A DNA stretch of 64,000 nt. Source: Candidatus Pedobacter colombiensis. Lineage in GTDB: Bacteria; Bacteroidota; Bacteroidia; Sphingobacteriales; Sphingobacteriaceae. Positions 7,710 through 17,184 of the stretch are shown here, piece by piece. The position numbers and the translations under genes were made by a program. Under the pieces are notes generated by a model, which searched no databases, was not told the origin of the DNA, and saw only the letters and a list, made by a program, of their open reading frames with translations. The stretch is taken from NCBI GenBank assembly GCA_029202485.1, contig CP119313.1:4588001-4652000 (forward strand). Direction: 5' to 3'. Numbering within the stretch: the stretch's first letter is position 1; the number at the start of each line of letters is the position of its first letter.

Positions 7710-8243
7710 TTGAAACCATTAAAACAATTTTCAATCCCATTTACAGGCTTAAAAATTGGCAAGCATCAGTTTGATTTTGAGATTGATAACAGCTTTTTTG
7801 ATGCTTTTGAATACTCTTTAGTAAAAAAAGGAAACTTAAAAGCAGAAGTTGAACTTGATAAACAAGAGACCATGCTATTGCTGCAGTTCCGCATAAAAGG
7901 AACGATAGTATTAGATTGCGACAAATGTTTAGCTGAGTTTGAGGCACCGATAAGTATACAGGAAAGGCAGATTGTAAAATTTGCTGAAGATGAATTAGAA
8001 AGCGATGATCTGGAGATCATTGTCTTGAGTAAAAAAGAGAGTGAGCTAGATGTCTCGGAACTGATTTACGAATTCATTATGGTTTCGGTACCTTATATTA
8101 AGATTTGTGAAGAAAATGGCAATGGCCAGAAATGCGATCAGGAAATGATCGCAAGACTGAAAAGTTTAACCGTAGGCTCACAGGAAGAAAGAGAAGAACA
8201 AAGTGATGACCCGAGGTGGGCCGCACTAAAGAAATTAAAATAA
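7710..8243 (+). CDS. yceD: YceD/DUF177 family protein (23S rRNA accumulation protein)
   Basis: A 177-aa protein of the DUF177 family, found next to rpmF across bacteria; in E. coli and plants it affects 23S rRNA accumulation. The conserved core LDCDKCLAEFEAPI lies near residue 70 and the acidic EDELESDDLEIIVLSKKESELDVSELIYEFI follows in pieces typical of the family. The start is taken as TTG 7710 (KPLKQFSIPFTGLK) because the alternative TTG at 7686 lies inside the promoter -7 box. It is 21 bp before rpmF. Confidence 0.85.
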   Translation: MKPLKQFSIPFTGLKIGKHQFDFEIDNSFFDAFEYSLVKKGNLKAEVELDKQETMLLLQFRIKGTIVLDCDKCLAEFEAPISIQERQIVKFAEDELESDDLEIIVLSKKESELDVSELIYEFIMVSVPYIKICEENGNGQKCDQEMIARLKSLTVGSQEEREEQSDDPRWAALKKLK

Positions 8244-8264
8244 TAATATTTAAATAAATCAACA

Positions 8265-8456
8265 ATGGCACATCCAAAACGCAAGATTTCTAAGAGTAGA
8301 AGAGACAAGAGAAGAACTCACTACAAAGCAGAAGCTCCTTCTTTAGCTACTTGTCAGACAACAGGTGCGATACATACTCCTCACCGCGCTTATAACGTTG
8401 ATGGTAACTTGTACTACAACGGTAAATTGGTTATTGAAAACACCTCTATAGGTTAA
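8265..8456 (+). CDS. rpmF: 50S ribosomal protein L32
   Basis: A 63-aa L32. It starts MAHPKRKISKSRRDKRRTHY, a classical L32 N terminus. The zinc ribbon is degenerate: only one Cys (ATCQTTGAIHTPHRAYN) remains instead of two CxxC pairs, so it is expected to be a zinc-independent form. It is in the conserved yceD-rpmF-plsX-fabH order. Confidence 0.97.
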   Translation: MAHPKRKISKSRRDKRRTHYKAEAPSLATCQTTGAIHTPHRAYNVDGNLYYNGKLVIENTSIG

Positions 8457-8555
8457 TTTTCTTGAAAAATAGTTTGTGTTTTAAGTGCACTAAAGTTTAA
8501 CTTAGAGCCTTTAAAAAAAGGCGATTTTGCCTCGTACACAAACTGATTTTTTACT

Positions 8556-9494
8556 ATGAGAATAGGTCTCGATATAATGGGCGGAGACTATGCTCCTAAA
8601 GCTAACGTTTTAGGAGCAATAGCGGCTCATCCCTTGTTATCTTCGGATGAGCATATAGTGCTTATTGGAGATACCCAGCAAATTAAGCCCATCCTATCCG
8701 AAAACGGTTTTAATCCGGATCACTTTGAGTATGTTCATACCGAAGAGGTGATTGGTATGGGCGAACATCCCACAAAGGCTATTGTTCAAAAGCCAAATTC
8801 CAGTATATCTATTGGATTCAATTTACTTAAAGAAGGTAAACTTGATTCGTTTGCAAGTGCCGGTAATTCGGGCGCAATGCTTGTTGGCGCTGTTTTTAGT
8901 GTAAAAACAATCCCCGGTATTATCAGACCATGTCTCACTACTTTTCTTCCTAAACTGAGCGGAGGAGTTGGGTTAATGCTTGATGTTGGTGCTAATGCCG
9001 ACTGTAAGCCTGACACCTTGCTTCAATTCGGTGTGCTTGGAAGTTTGTATGCTGAATATGTGATGCAAATAGAGAATCCAAAGGTTGCCTTGATGAATAT
9101 TGGAGAGGAAGATGAAAAAGGCGATATGCTTAGTCTGGCGACTTTTCCTTTAATGAAAGACACCAATCTCTTCAATTTTGTGGGTAATGTTGAAGGAAGG
9201 GATTTATTTAACGATAAAGCCGATGTAATTGTTTGCGACGGTTTTACGGGAAATGTAATGCTTAAACTTGCTGAGTCTTTCTATGTACTAACCTTAAAAA
9301 GAGGGCTAAAGGATGAATTCTTTGACCGCTTTAATTATGAAAACTATGGTGGCAGCCCCGTTTTAGGTGTGAATGCCCCTGTAGTAATTGGTCATGGCAT
9401 TTCGAGTCCATTGGCTGTTAAAAACATGATCCTGCAATCCAGGGACATGATTACAACCGGCTTGGTTGGAAAAATACAAGCCGCATTTAAATAA
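8556..9494 (+). CDS. plsX: Phosphate acyltransferase PlsX
   Basis: A 312-aa enzyme that makes acyl-phosphate from acyl-ACP, the first step of phospholipid synthesis by the PlsX/PlsY route. It starts RIGLDIMGGDYAPKANVLGA (the family signature) and has SAGNSGAMLVGAVF and DGFTGNVMLKLAE, both conserved. The 99-bp gap after rpmF holds a short GCCTTT/AAAGGC hairpin without a T run, so the operon probably continues through it. It is 11 bp before fabH. Confidence 0.96.
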   Translation: MRIGLDIMGGDYAPKANVLGAIAAHPLLSSDEHIVLIGDTQQIKPILSENGFNPDHFEYVHTEEVIGMGEHPTKAIVQKPNSSISIGFNLLKEGKLDSFASAGNSGAMLVGAVFSVKTIPGIIRPCLTTFLPKLSGGVGLMLDVGANADCKPDTLLQFGVLGSLYAEYVMQIENPKVALMNIGEEDEKGDMLSLATFPLMKDTNLFNFVGNVEGRDLFNDKADVIVCDGFTGNVMLKLAESFYVLTLKRGLKDEFFDRFNYENYGGSPVLGVNAPVVIGHGISSPLAVKNMILQSRDMITTGLVGKIQAAFK

Positions 9495-9505
9495 TTTTAA
9501 ATAAA

Positions 9506-10495
9506 ATGAGTAAAATTCACGCTGCGATAACAGCTGTTCATGGTTATGTACCTGATTACGTAATGACCAATAAAGAGCTTGAATCAATTGTAGACACTAC
9601 CGACGAATGGATTACATCCAGAACAGGTATCAAAGAGCGAAGAATATTAAAAGGTGAAGGTTTAGGCACATCTGACATGGCAGTACATGCTGTGAATGGA
9701 TTGCTTGAAAAACGTGGGATTAGTGCTGAAGAAATCGAACTGATCATTTTCTGTACCACAACACCAGATATGCCTTTCCCGGCATCTGCTAACATTTTAG
9801 CAGATAAAATTGGTGCAAAAAACGCCTGGGGCTATGATCTTCAAGCCGCATGTTCAGGATTCATCTATGGCTTATCAACCGGGGCGCAATTCATCGAATC
9901 CGGGAAACACAAAAAAGTTTTAGTAGTTGGTGGAGATAAAATGTCTTCCATCATTAACTATCAGGATCGCACAACTTGCATCATTTTTGGTGATGGATGC
10001 GGCGCTGTTTTGTTGGAGCCTAATGAAGAAGGACTTGGCGTTATGGACTCTATTTTAAGGAGTGACGGAGCCGGAAAACAATTTTTACATCAAAAAGCCG
10101 GAGGTTCTGCAAGACCTGCATCTCATGAAACCATAGACAATAACGAACATGTAGTTTATCAGGAAGGTCAGGCAGTATTTAAATTTGCTGTAACCAATAT
10201 GGCTGATGTAGCTGCAGAGATTATGGATCGCAATAATTTAACATCTGATGACGTTACATGGTTGGTACCCCACCAGGCTAATAAACGTATCATTGATGCC
10301 ACTGCATCAAGAATGGGTGTTGGTTCGGAAAAGGTAATGATCAATATACAGCGTTATGGAAATACCACCAATGGCACTATACCATTGTGTTTGTGGGAAT
10401 GGGAAAATCAACTTAAAAAAGGTGATAATGTAATATTGGCTGCTTTTGGAGGAGGATTTACCTGGGGTTCCGTTTATTTAAAGTGGGCCTACTAA
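9506..10495 (+). CDS. fabH: 3-oxoacyl-ACP synthase III
   Basis: A 329-aa KAS III that condenses acetyl- or branched acyl-CoA with malonyl-ACP to start fatty-acid synthesis. The catalytic triad is visible: Cys116 in AACSGFIYG, His in VPHQANKRI near residue 257 and Asn in QRYGNTTNG near residue 287. In Bacteroidota such enzymes usually start iso-branched chains; substrate preference is not evident here. Its neighbours plsX, accB and accC supply acyl acceptors and malonyl-CoA, giving a lipid-synthesis block. Confidence 0.97.
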   Translation: MSKIHAAITAVHGYVPDYVMTNKELESIVDTTDEWITSRTGIKERRILKGEGLGTSDMAVHAVNGLLEKRGISAEEIELIIFCTTTPDMPFPASANILADKIGAKNAWGYDLQAACSGFIYGLSTGAQFIESGKHKKVLVVGGDKMSSIINYQDRTTCIIFGDGCGAVLLEPNEEGLGVMDSILRSDGAGKQFLHQKAGGSARPASHETIDNNEHVVYQEGQAVFKFAVTNMADVAAEIMDRNNLTSDDVTWLVPHQANKRIIDATASRMGVGSEKVMINIQRYGNTTNGTIPLCLWEWENQLKKGDNVILAAFGGGFTWGSVYLKWAY

Positions 10496-10564
10496 TTTTA
10501 TAAAATAAATAATATTAACTTAGATAGTTCTAAAGACGTACTATTTTTTCTAAATAACTAAAAA

Positions 10565-11026
10565 ATGGATATTAAACAAATTCAGGAACTTATTAAATTT
10601 GTTTCTCGTTCGGGCGTAAACGAAGTAGCGATTGAGCAGGAAGACTTCAAAATCACTATTAAAACCAATCAGGCACCTACATTTGTTCAGGCAACTGTTC
10701 CAGCCCAGATTGCTCCTGTTGCTGCCCCACAGGTAGCTGCTCCTACAGAAACTAAAGCATCGGCACCTGTTGAAGATACTTCAAAGTATATCACTGTTAA
10801 ATCACCAATGATCGGTACATTCTATCGTTCTGCGAGCCCTGATAAACCTTCTTTCGTAAATGTTGGCGATGAGATTTCTACAGGTAAAGTGATCTGTATT
10901 ATTGAAGCTATGAAACTTTTCAATGAAATTGAAAGTGAAGTTTCAGGTAGAATTGTTAAGGTCCTTGTTGATAATGCATCACCAGTGGAATACGACCAAC
11001 CTTTATTTTTAGTAGAACCAATTTAA
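10565..11026 (+). CDS. accB: Biotin carboxyl carrier protein of acetyl-CoA carboxylase
   Basis: A 153-aa BCCP. The N-terminal part (1-40) is the usual acidic dimerisation region, a Pro/Ala-rich linker spans about 40-72, and the biotinyl domain follows. Lys117 in the EAMKLFNEIE motif is the biotin site. It carries the carboxyl group between AccC and the carboxyltransferase AccAD, which are not in this window. A palindromic repeat separates it from accC. Confidence 0.97.
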   Translation: MDIKQIQELIKFVSRSGVNEVAIEQEDFKITIKTNQAPTFVQATVPAQIAPVAAPQVAAPTETKASAPVEDTSKYITVKSPMIGTFYRSASPDKPSFVNVGDEISTGKVICIIEAMKLFNEIESEVSGRIVKVLVDNASPVEYDQPLFLVEPI

Positions 11027-11028
11027 TC

Positions 11029-11091
11029 CGTCATGCTGATTTATTTCAGCGTCTGTATACTCAAAATAGATCCTAAGCTATTAGGATGACG
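11029..11091 (+). repeat. REP-like palindromic repeat in the accB-accC gap
   Basis: A 63-bp imperfect palindrome. The outer arms are CGTCATGCTGA (11029-11039) and TTAGGATGACG (11081-11091), matching 9 of 11; inner arms include TTCAGCGTCT and AGATCCTAAG. It fills almost the whole gap between two co-directional genes. Short dispersed palindromes beginning CGTCATxCTGA are common in Sphingobacteriaceae genomes as I recall them; only one copy is seen in this window. Confidence 0.6.
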
Positions 11092-11105
11092 AAAAGGAAA
11101 AAAAT

Positions 11106-12446
11106 ATGTTTAAGAAAATATTAATTGCCAACAGGGGCGAAATTGCTTTACGCATTATTCGCACCTGTAAAGAAATGGGCATCAAAACCGTAGCTGTTTA
11201 CTCTACTGCCGACAGAGAGAGTTTACACGTACGTTTTGCTGATGAAGCCGTTTGTATTGGCCCACCGCCAAGTAAGGATTCTTACCTGAGCATTCCTAAT
11301 ATTATTTCTGCAGCCGAATTGACGAATGCAGATGCAATTCACCCTGGTTACGGATTCTTATCTGAAAATGCTAAATTTTCATCGGTTTGCCGTGATTACG
11401 GAATTAAATTTATTGGGGCAACTCCTGAGCAAATCAACTCAATGGGCGATAAAGCATCGGCCAAAGAGACCATGAAAAAAGCAGGTGTACCTACCATTCC
11501 AGGCTCTGAAGGCTTGGTTGAAAATATAAAAGAAGGTATCATAACGGCCAACGAAATAGGCTATCCTGTTATCCTTAAAGCTACTGCTGGTGGTGGTGGT
11601 CGTGGGATGCGCATAGTTTGGAAAGATGAAGACTTTGAAAATGCCTGGGATAGCGCCAAACAGGAATCGGGTGCAGCTTTTGGCAATGACGGACTTTATT
11701 TAGAAAAATACATTGAAGATCCTCGCCATATTGAAATCCAAATCATCGGTGACCAATATGGTAAGGCTTGTCACTTATCTGAACGCGACTGCTCTATTCA
11801 GCGCAGGCATCAAAAATTGGTTGAGGAAGCTCCTTCTCCATTTATGACTCCTGAATTGCGTGAAAGAATGGGTGAAGCTGCAATTAAAGGAGCTATTGCT
11901 GTACAATACGAAGGCGCAGGTACCATAGAATTTTTGGTAGACAAACATCGCAATTTCTATTTTATGGAAATGAATACCCGTATTCAGGTAGAGCATCCGG
12001 TAACCGAAGAAGTAATTAACTATGATTTGATTAAAGAGCAGATTAAAGTTGCATCAGGTGTTCCTATTTCAGGTAAAAACTATTTACCGGATATGCATGC
12101 TATCGAATGCCGTATAAATGCGGAAGATCCATTTAATAACTTCAGACCATCACCGGGTAAAATAACGAATTTTCATTCTCCGGGAGGTCATGGTGTAAGG
12201 GTTGATACACATGTTTATGCAGGTTACCAAATCCCTTCAAACTACGACTCTATGATTGCCAAGTTAATTTGTGTTGCACAAACACGTGAAGAGGCAATCA
12301 GTACAATGGAACGTGCTTTAAGTGAATTTGTAATTGAAGGTGTAAAAACTACGATACCATTCCACTTAAAATTAATGAAAGACCCTAACTTTAGAGCCGG
12401 TAATTTTACGACTAAATTTATGGAGACTTTCGAGTTTTCGGAATAA
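11106..12446 (+). CDS. accC: Biotin carboxylase subunit of acetyl-CoA carboxylase
   Basis: A 446-aa ATP-grasp enzyme that carboxylates the biotin on AccB. It starts MFKKILIANRGEIALRIIR; the glycine-rich ATP loop KATAGGGGRGMR lies near residue 160, and the MEMNTRIQVEHPVTEE active-site segment near residue 287 contains the catalytic Glu, Asn and Arg. The C-terminal biotin carboxylase domain (AIECRINAEDP) is complete. It is followed by a strong terminator, so it ends the fatty-acid block. Confidence 0.98.
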   Translation: MFKKILIANRGEIALRIIRTCKEMGIKTVAVYSTADRESLHVRFADEAVCIGPPPSKDSYLSIPNIISAAELTNADAIHPGYGFLSENAKFSSVCRDYGIKFIGATPEQINSMGDKASAKETMKKAGVPTIPGSEGLVENIKEGIITANEIGYPVILKATAGGGGRGMRIVWKDEDFENAWDSAKQESGAAFGNDGLYLEKYIEDPRHIEIQIIGDQYGKACHLSERDCSIQRRHQKLVEEAPSPFMTPELRERMGEAAIKGAIAVQYEGAGTIEFLVDKHRNFYFMEMNTRIQVEHPVTEEVINYDLIKEQIKVASGVPISGKNYLPDMHAIECRINAEDPFNNFRPSPGKITNFHSPGGHGVRVDTHVYAGYQIPSNYDSMIAKLICVAQTREEAISTMERALSEFVIEGVKTTIPFHLKLMKDPNFRAGNFTTKFMETFEFSE

Positions 12447-12477
12447 AGACAAAAACTATTTGCTAGATTTAAAACGT

Positions 12478-12515
12478 AAATACCATTCTACATAAAAGAA
12501 TGGTATTTTTGTTTT
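12478..12515 (+). terminator. Terminator after accC
   Basis: An 11-bp perfect stem, AATACCATTCT (12479-12489) with AGAATGGTATT (12497-12507), with a 7-nt loop and a following TTTGTTTT run. It lies 32 bp after the accC stop and just before tatC. Confidence 0.85.
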
Positions 12516-12528
12516 ACAAATAACTTAC

Positions 12529-13422
12529 ATGAGTAATAATAAAAAACGTGACCTGATTGAGGCCATAAAGGAAAAAGGAAAAACATTAGAGGCAGAAATG
12601 TCTTTTTTTGACCACATAGATGTATTAAGAAAGCATTTATTACGCTCATTATTCGTAATTGTCCTATTTACAATTGCGGCTTTTTGGTTCTCTGACTTTA
12701 TTTTTAACGACCTGATTATGGGGCCAAAAAACCCCGATTTCTGGACTTATAGAATGATGTGCAAAATGGTAGCTCAATGGCCAAATCTATTTGGCTCCGA
12801 CTTTTGTATCACTCATATTGATGCAAAGATCATCAACACAGAAATGGCTGGGCAATTCACACTACAAGTTAATGCTTGCGTAATGGTTGGTATTATATTG
12901 GGTATCCCCTATGTCTTATTTGAATTGTGGCTGTTTATTAAACCTGCACTTCATGAAAATGAACGTAAATCGGCAAGTCGTTTTGTATTATTTGCTTCAA
13001 CGCTTTTCTTTATCGGGATTATGTTTGGTTATTACATTGTATGCCCCCTATCCGTTAACTTCTTAACCAACTTTACTGTAAGTCCGGATATACAGAATAC
13101 ATTTACCATAACCTCCTATCTTTCTTCGGTAGCGACATTAACCATAGGTTCGGGTATTATTTTCCAGTTGCCCGTTGTCATCTATATCCTGTCTAAATTT
13201 GGAATCATGACACCTAAATTTATGCGTTCAACCAGAAGATATGCCGCAGTTATCATTTTAATCATTGCTGCAGTGATCACCCCAACAGCTGATGTAATGA
13301 CAATGCTTGTGGTTGCATTCCCACTGTTTGTCCTGTATGAATTAAGTATCTTTATATCAGCGAGTGTAGAGCGCAGAAGAAATAAAGAAATGTATGGTGT
13401 GGCCAAAGTGAAGAAACCATAA
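12529..13422 (+). CDS. tatC: Twin-arginine translocase subunit TatC
   Basis: A 297-aa inner-membrane protein with six predicted membrane segments; it recognises twin-arginine signal peptides of folded exported proteins. The N-terminal cytoplasmic segment FFDHIDVLRKHLLRSL matches the TatC signature (usually HLxELRxRL, here with Val in place of the usual Glu). A large insert (about residues 65-110, with KNPDFWTYRMMCK) in the first periplasmic loop is typical of Bacteroidota. The Tat-signal phospholipase C at 46022 is a possible client. Confidence 0.95.
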   Translation: MSNNKKRDLIEAIKEKGKTLEAEMSFFDHIDVLRKHLLRSLFVIVLFTIAAFWFSDFIFNDLIMGPKNPDFWTYRMMCKMVAQWPNLFGSDFCITHIDAKIINTEMAGQFTLQVNACVMVGIILGIPYVLFELWLFIKPALHENERKSASRFVLFASTLFFIGIMFGYYIVCPLSVNFLTNFTVSPDIQNTFTITSYLSSVATLTIGSGIIFQLPVVIYILSKFGIMTPKFMRSTRRYAAVIILIIAAVITPTADVMTMLVVAFPLFVLYELSIFISASVERRRNKEMYGVAKVKKP

Positions 13423-13457
13423 AACGCCCTATTTTATTATCAATATAAACTTAAAAG

Positions 13458-13898
13458 ATGTCGACAGATACAAAATTTAAAATTGCAATTGGCTCAGATC
13501 ATGCCGGGTTTGAATACAAAGAGCTTCTAAGGTCATTTTTAAATGATTATGAGGTTAAAGATTTTGGTACTTACGCCGCTGATTCTGTTGATTATCCTGA
13601 CTTTGCACATCCTGTTGCCGAAGCTGTAGAAAGCGGAGCCTATACATTTGGGGTATTGGTTTGTGGTAGTGCCAATGGAGTGGCTATAACAGCCAACAAG
13701 CACCAGCACATCCGTGCAGCAATTTGCTGGCAAAAAGAAATTGCGGAACTTGCAAGATTACATAACAATGCAAACATCATTTGCATTCCTGCAAGATTTG
13801 TTTCGGAAGAGGTGGCAAAAGAAATGGTTACAACCTTTTTGAATACCGCCTTCGAAGGTGGAAGACATGCCACCAGAGTGAATAAAATCTCGTGCTAA
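13458..13898 (+). CDS. rpiB: Ribose-5-phosphate isomerase B
   Basis: A 146-aa RpiB/LacAB-family isomerase that interconverts ribose 5-phosphate and ribulose 5-phosphate. It has IAIGSDHAGFEYKELL at the N terminus (phosphate- and sugar-binding) and LVCGSANGVAITANKH near residue 68, where the catalytic Cys lies; HATRVNKIS ends the protein. It follows tatC by 35 bp and the M28 peptidase gene starts 11 bp after its stop, suggesting a shared transcript. Confidence 0.95.
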   Translation: MSTDTKFKIAIGSDHAGFEYKELLRSFLNDYEVKDFGTYAADSVDYPDFAHPVAEAVESGAYTFGVLVCGSANGVAITANKHQHIRAAICWQKEIAELARLHNNANIICIPARFVSEEVAKEMVTTFLNTAFEGGRHATRVNKISC

Positions 13899-13909
13899 AG
13901 AACGAAGTT

Positions 13910-15502
13910 ATGAAAAAACAATTGCTATATACCAGTCTTGTTCTGTTAATTGGTTACACTGCCCTTGCACAGAATAAAGAAGCCATTAAGTTTAGTCAAA
14001 CCATTAATAAAGACAATGCCTATAAGCATCTTTCTGTTTTGGCCTCTGATGAATACGAGGGTAGAGAAACAGGTAAAAAAGGTGGTTGGATGGCCGCTGA
14101 TTATATCAAGGCTCACTTTAAAAATTTAGGCTTAAAAGGTCCGGTGAAAGGAGATTATTTTCAGCCAATAGACATGGTAACTTATGGGCTTTCGCAGGTT
14201 TTAACCATAGAAGGCCAACCTGCAGAACCCTTGAAAGATTTCTATGTCTTGTCTCCTTCAGTATCAGATAAAGGATTTGCTTTTAATTCATCTAGCGTAC
14301 TATTTGCCGGATATGGGCTTAGCAAAGAAGGTTATAATGACTATGAGGGCTTAAATGTTGCCGGAAAAGTGGTGATGATTTTTAAATCCGGCGATCCTTC
14401 TACATCCTCGGGTTCAAAAAATTCCGGGGGTAATCTCAACACTAAAATAAAGTTTTTATCTGACAACAAAGCTCAGGCTGTTTTGGTTATAGATCCTATG
14501 GTAGATGCAATGCCTGGTAATTTCAAAAGCTATTTACAAGCTGAACAACTGGTGATGAAAACCAAAGAAAATCTTGACCGCATGAAGGGGCCACAAAGTA
14601 TACCGGTGATCTACATTAGGACGGGGGTAGCCAACCAGCTGCTTAAGTCATCTAAAACCACAGTTGAAGCGGTAAAGAAGCAAATTGCTGAAAGTGACAA
14701 ACCTGCATCCCAGGAGTTGAAAATTGCGGTTACCGCAAGTGCAAAAAAGACGGAAACGAAGGTTAGGGCCGAAAACGTGCTTGGCTTTCTGGAAGGCTCT
14801 GATCCTAAGCTAAAAAATGAGGTATTGGTTATTACCGCACATTACGACCATATTGGTATAACACCAAATGTTAGCGGCGATGATAAAATTAACAATGGGG
14901 CGGATGATGATGGCTCGGGGACTACCGGAGTATTAATGATTGCCGAAGCCTTTGCTAAAGCTAAAAAGGCAGGAAAAGGGCCTAAGCGAAGCATCTTATT
15001 CATGACGGTAACTGGTGAAGAAAAAGGATTACTTGGATCGGAATGGTATTCGGAATACCCGGTCTTTCCACTGGAGAATACCATTGCAGATTTAAATATT
15101 GACATGATTGGCCGTGGCGACAAAGAGCATGCTTCGGATAACAACTTTGTTTATATCATTGGTTCTGATATGCTAAGCAGTGACCTGGACCGAATAGGTA
15201 AAAAAGCCAATAAAGATTATGTAAAAATGAACCTGGACGAAAGGTATAACAACCGCACTGATCCTAACCGTTTTTATTATCGTTCTGATCATTACAACTT
15301 TGCAAAGCATGGTATTCCGGTGATCTTCTACTTTAATGGCGTTCATGAAGATTATCACCAACCGGGAGACGAGATTAGCAAAATCGATTTTCCAATGTTG
15401 GCCAAAAGAGCAAGATTGGTTTACTTTACCGCATGGGAATTGGCAAATGGAGCCAAACGTCCGGTAGTGGATAAAAACGAAGATGGTACCAAAAAGAAAT
15501 AA
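13910..15502 (+). CDS. Secreted M28 family metallopeptidase with PA domain
   Basis: A 530-aa exported aminopeptidase-like protein. MKKQLLYTSLVLLIGYTALA is a signal peptide ending before QNK. A PA (protease-associated) insert occupies about residues 120-260, and the M28 zinc site is visible as HYDHIG, DDDGSGTTG, TGEEKGLLGSEW and NIDMIGRG, with a last His near the C terminus in GVHEDYHQPGD. The start ATG 13910 is preferred over an in-frame upstream ATG at 13892 that overlaps rpiB. It ends 2 bp from the convergent beta-helix gene. Confidence 0.9.
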   Translation: MKKQLLYTSLVLLIGYTALAQNKEAIKFSQTINKDNAYKHLSVLASDEYEGRETGKKGGWMAADYIKAHFKNLGLKGPVKGDYFQPIDMVTYGLSQVLTIEGQPAEPLKDFYVLSPSVSDKGFAFNSSSVLFAGYGLSKEGYNDYEGLNVAGKVVMIFKSGDPSTSSGSKNSGGNLNTKIKFLSDNKAQAVLVIDPMVDAMPGNFKSYLQAEQLVMKTKENLDRMKGPQSIPVIYIRTGVANQLLKSSKTTVEAVKKQIAESDKPASQELKIAVTASAKKTETKVRAENVLGFLEGSDPKLKNEVLVITAHYDHIGITPNVSGDDKINNGADDDGSGTTGVLMIAEAFAKAKKAGKGPKRSILFMTVTGEEKGLLGSEWYSEYPVFPLENTIADLNIDMIGRGDKEHASDNNFVYIIGSDMLSSDLDRIGKKANKDYVKMNLDERYNNRTDPNRFYYRSDHYNFAKHGIPVIFYFNGVHEDYHQPGDEISKIDFPMLAKRARLVYFTAWELANGAKRPVVDKNEDGTKKK

Positions 15503-15504
15503 CT

Positions 15505-17151
15505 TTATTGCGCGTTGAGTTTCCCTTCACCTGCCCAGTTACGCAACAATTCATATATCATCCCATTTCTCTGTCCGGCAGTCGTAACATTGTTGACAGC
15601 CATTGCGCCCATACGATCTTTTAATTGTGCAATATAAAGGCTTCTAGGTAAAACATTGGTACCCCAGCTCTCCCAGTATCCGGCACCATTTTTCTGTGGC
15701 GCGGTACAACCTATACCCCAGTTTTTAGCGCCCACCGGGCTTTCCACTTTAATATCATAATTTGAAGACTTACAATTCCAAAACATTGTCTGCGCACCTG
15801 CCCAGCCATGGCCAGATCCCATTGCTTTACGGTTCTGAACATGGATCTCGCCACCGTAAATGTTGTCGAAAAGAATACCTGTAGCCCAACGGTGGTGTGG
15901 TCCAATATCCGCTTTGGTATTGATCGAATAACTGTCCAGAAAAACATTAGGACCTGGGACACGTGAGCCACTTACATAGTCATGTCTCCCACCATTTGTA
16001 TAACACCGTTGAAACAAGTTGAAACTTGCACCAGCTTCCAGATTAAAAGAATATTTACGGCTACCGGTAGTTTGGGATTTAGGTTCAAGCATTGCACATT
16101 CTTCAATCGTATTGAATACTGAAAGCGTGCTCAAAGACACTGCCGAATAACCAAAATATTGTGCAGTTACCTGTTTTACCCAGCAATTTTCTGCCCTGGT
16201 TAAAACAATGCCATTCCAGCCATGATCTTCATCATCCTCATTGGCATAATAAGAAGTTACACGTAGACTCTCAATGCCAGAATTGTTAATCCTGCCACTT
16301 ACATTTGTCTTATAAATAAATCCACCGCCATATTTGATTTGCATTGGGTCTACTATGGCGGCATTCAATGTAATAGTGTTTCCGCTGATCGCAACAATTT
16401 TACGTTCGTGACTAATGGCATAATCCTGCGCCGTCCAGCCGTATTGTGCCATGTCCAACGCGTTAATCCAATCCTGATTGGGCACGCGATAGATGGCAAT
16501 GTTATCCCCAACTGCATACCCTACTGTTGATTCTACGTCAAAACTCAGGACACCCGTAGCCACATAACTGGTGGTAATTTTTTTTCTGGTACCAGCTATC
16601 TCAGCCAAGCCAGATCCTGTTCCTTTCAGCTCAATCAAATTATGTTGTGTTTTTCTTGTTGCTTTAATTATCGTGCCCGTTAAGCCCTGTCCCATGCCAC
16701 GCAGTACAACTCCACTTTTATCAATAACCAATGTTCCCTCAACTTCATAGATTCCTGGTTGCAGTAACACAGCTCCCCTAAAGCCGCTTCCATTCATAGG
16801 AAGGTTCTTTACCTCATCAATTGCATTTTGAATGTTCAGGCGATTATCACCAGCCACAGCACTAATGGTTTTCTTTACTGGAATCTCGGGTAAAGCCACA
16901 CCACCACCTTTGTAACCAGCGGTGGAGAAATCGGGAATGACATTATCTTTATTGATTTCTCCCTCATTCGCAAACTTATTGTAAGCCAGTTTGCCTAATG
17001 CAGAAATATAAACCAGTGAAGTGTTACTGTCTGATGGGGGTGCCACAACCGGTGGATTAACCACTGGATCAGGGGTAATTGGAGTGCTTTTTTTTGAACA
17101 CGACACGATCATTAAGGCCAGTCCAGCGAGATAACAAAATATAATACGCAT
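15505..17151 (-). CDS. Lipoprotein with right-handed beta-helix (pectate-lyase-like)
   Basis: A 548-aa surface lipoprotein. The N terminus has a lipobox (LMIVSCSKK) followed by a Pro-rich linker up to about residue 45. The body begins with the pectate-lyase-3 pattern NIQNAIDEVKNLP, then VLLQPGIYEVEGTLVIDKSGVVLRG in pieces, and continues as short beta-strand repeats (GIESLRVTSYY, NCWVKQVTAQYFGYSAVSLS). GPHHRWATGILFDN resembles a conserved motif of uncharacterised beta-helix enzymes. It may be a polysaccharide lyase or binding protein; the substrate is unknown. A terminator lies upstream, so it may be transcribed separately from the SusCD genes. Confidence 0.75.
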   Translation of the reverse strand: MRIIFCYLAGLALMIVSCSKKSTPITPDPVVNPPVVAPPSDSNTSLVYISALGKLAYNKFANEGEINKDNVIPDFSTAGYKGGGVALPEIPVKKTISAVAGDNRLNIQNAIDEVKNLPMNGSGFRGAVLLQPGIYEVEGTLVIDKSGVVLRGMGQGLTGTIIKATRKTQHNLIELKGTGSGLAEIAGTRKKITTSYVATGVLSFDVESTVGYAVGDNIAIYRVPNQDWINALDMAQYGWTAQDYAISHERKIVAISGNTITLNAAIVDPMQIKYGGGFIYKTNVSGRINNSGIESLRVTSYYANEDDEDHGWNGIVLTRAENCWVKQVTAQYFGYSAVSLSTLSVFNTIEECAMLEPKSQTTGSRKYSFNLEAGASFNLFQRCYTNGGRHDYVSGSRVPGPNVFLDSYSINTKADIGPHHRWATGILFDNIYGGEIHVQNRKAMGSGHGWAGAQTMFWNCKSSNYDIKVESPVGAKNWGIGCTAPQKNGAGYWESWGTNVLPRSLYIAQLKDRMGAMAVNNVTTAGQRNGMIYELLRNWAGEGKLNAQ

Positions 17152-17184
17152 AAATAAAATTTAAGGTAAATAATTGTTTAGGGT

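Noticed and set aside
8508..8523. Terminator between rpmF and plsX (GCCTTT/AAAGGC)
   Set aside because: The stem is only 6 bp and no T run follows; the conserved gene order suggests read-through.
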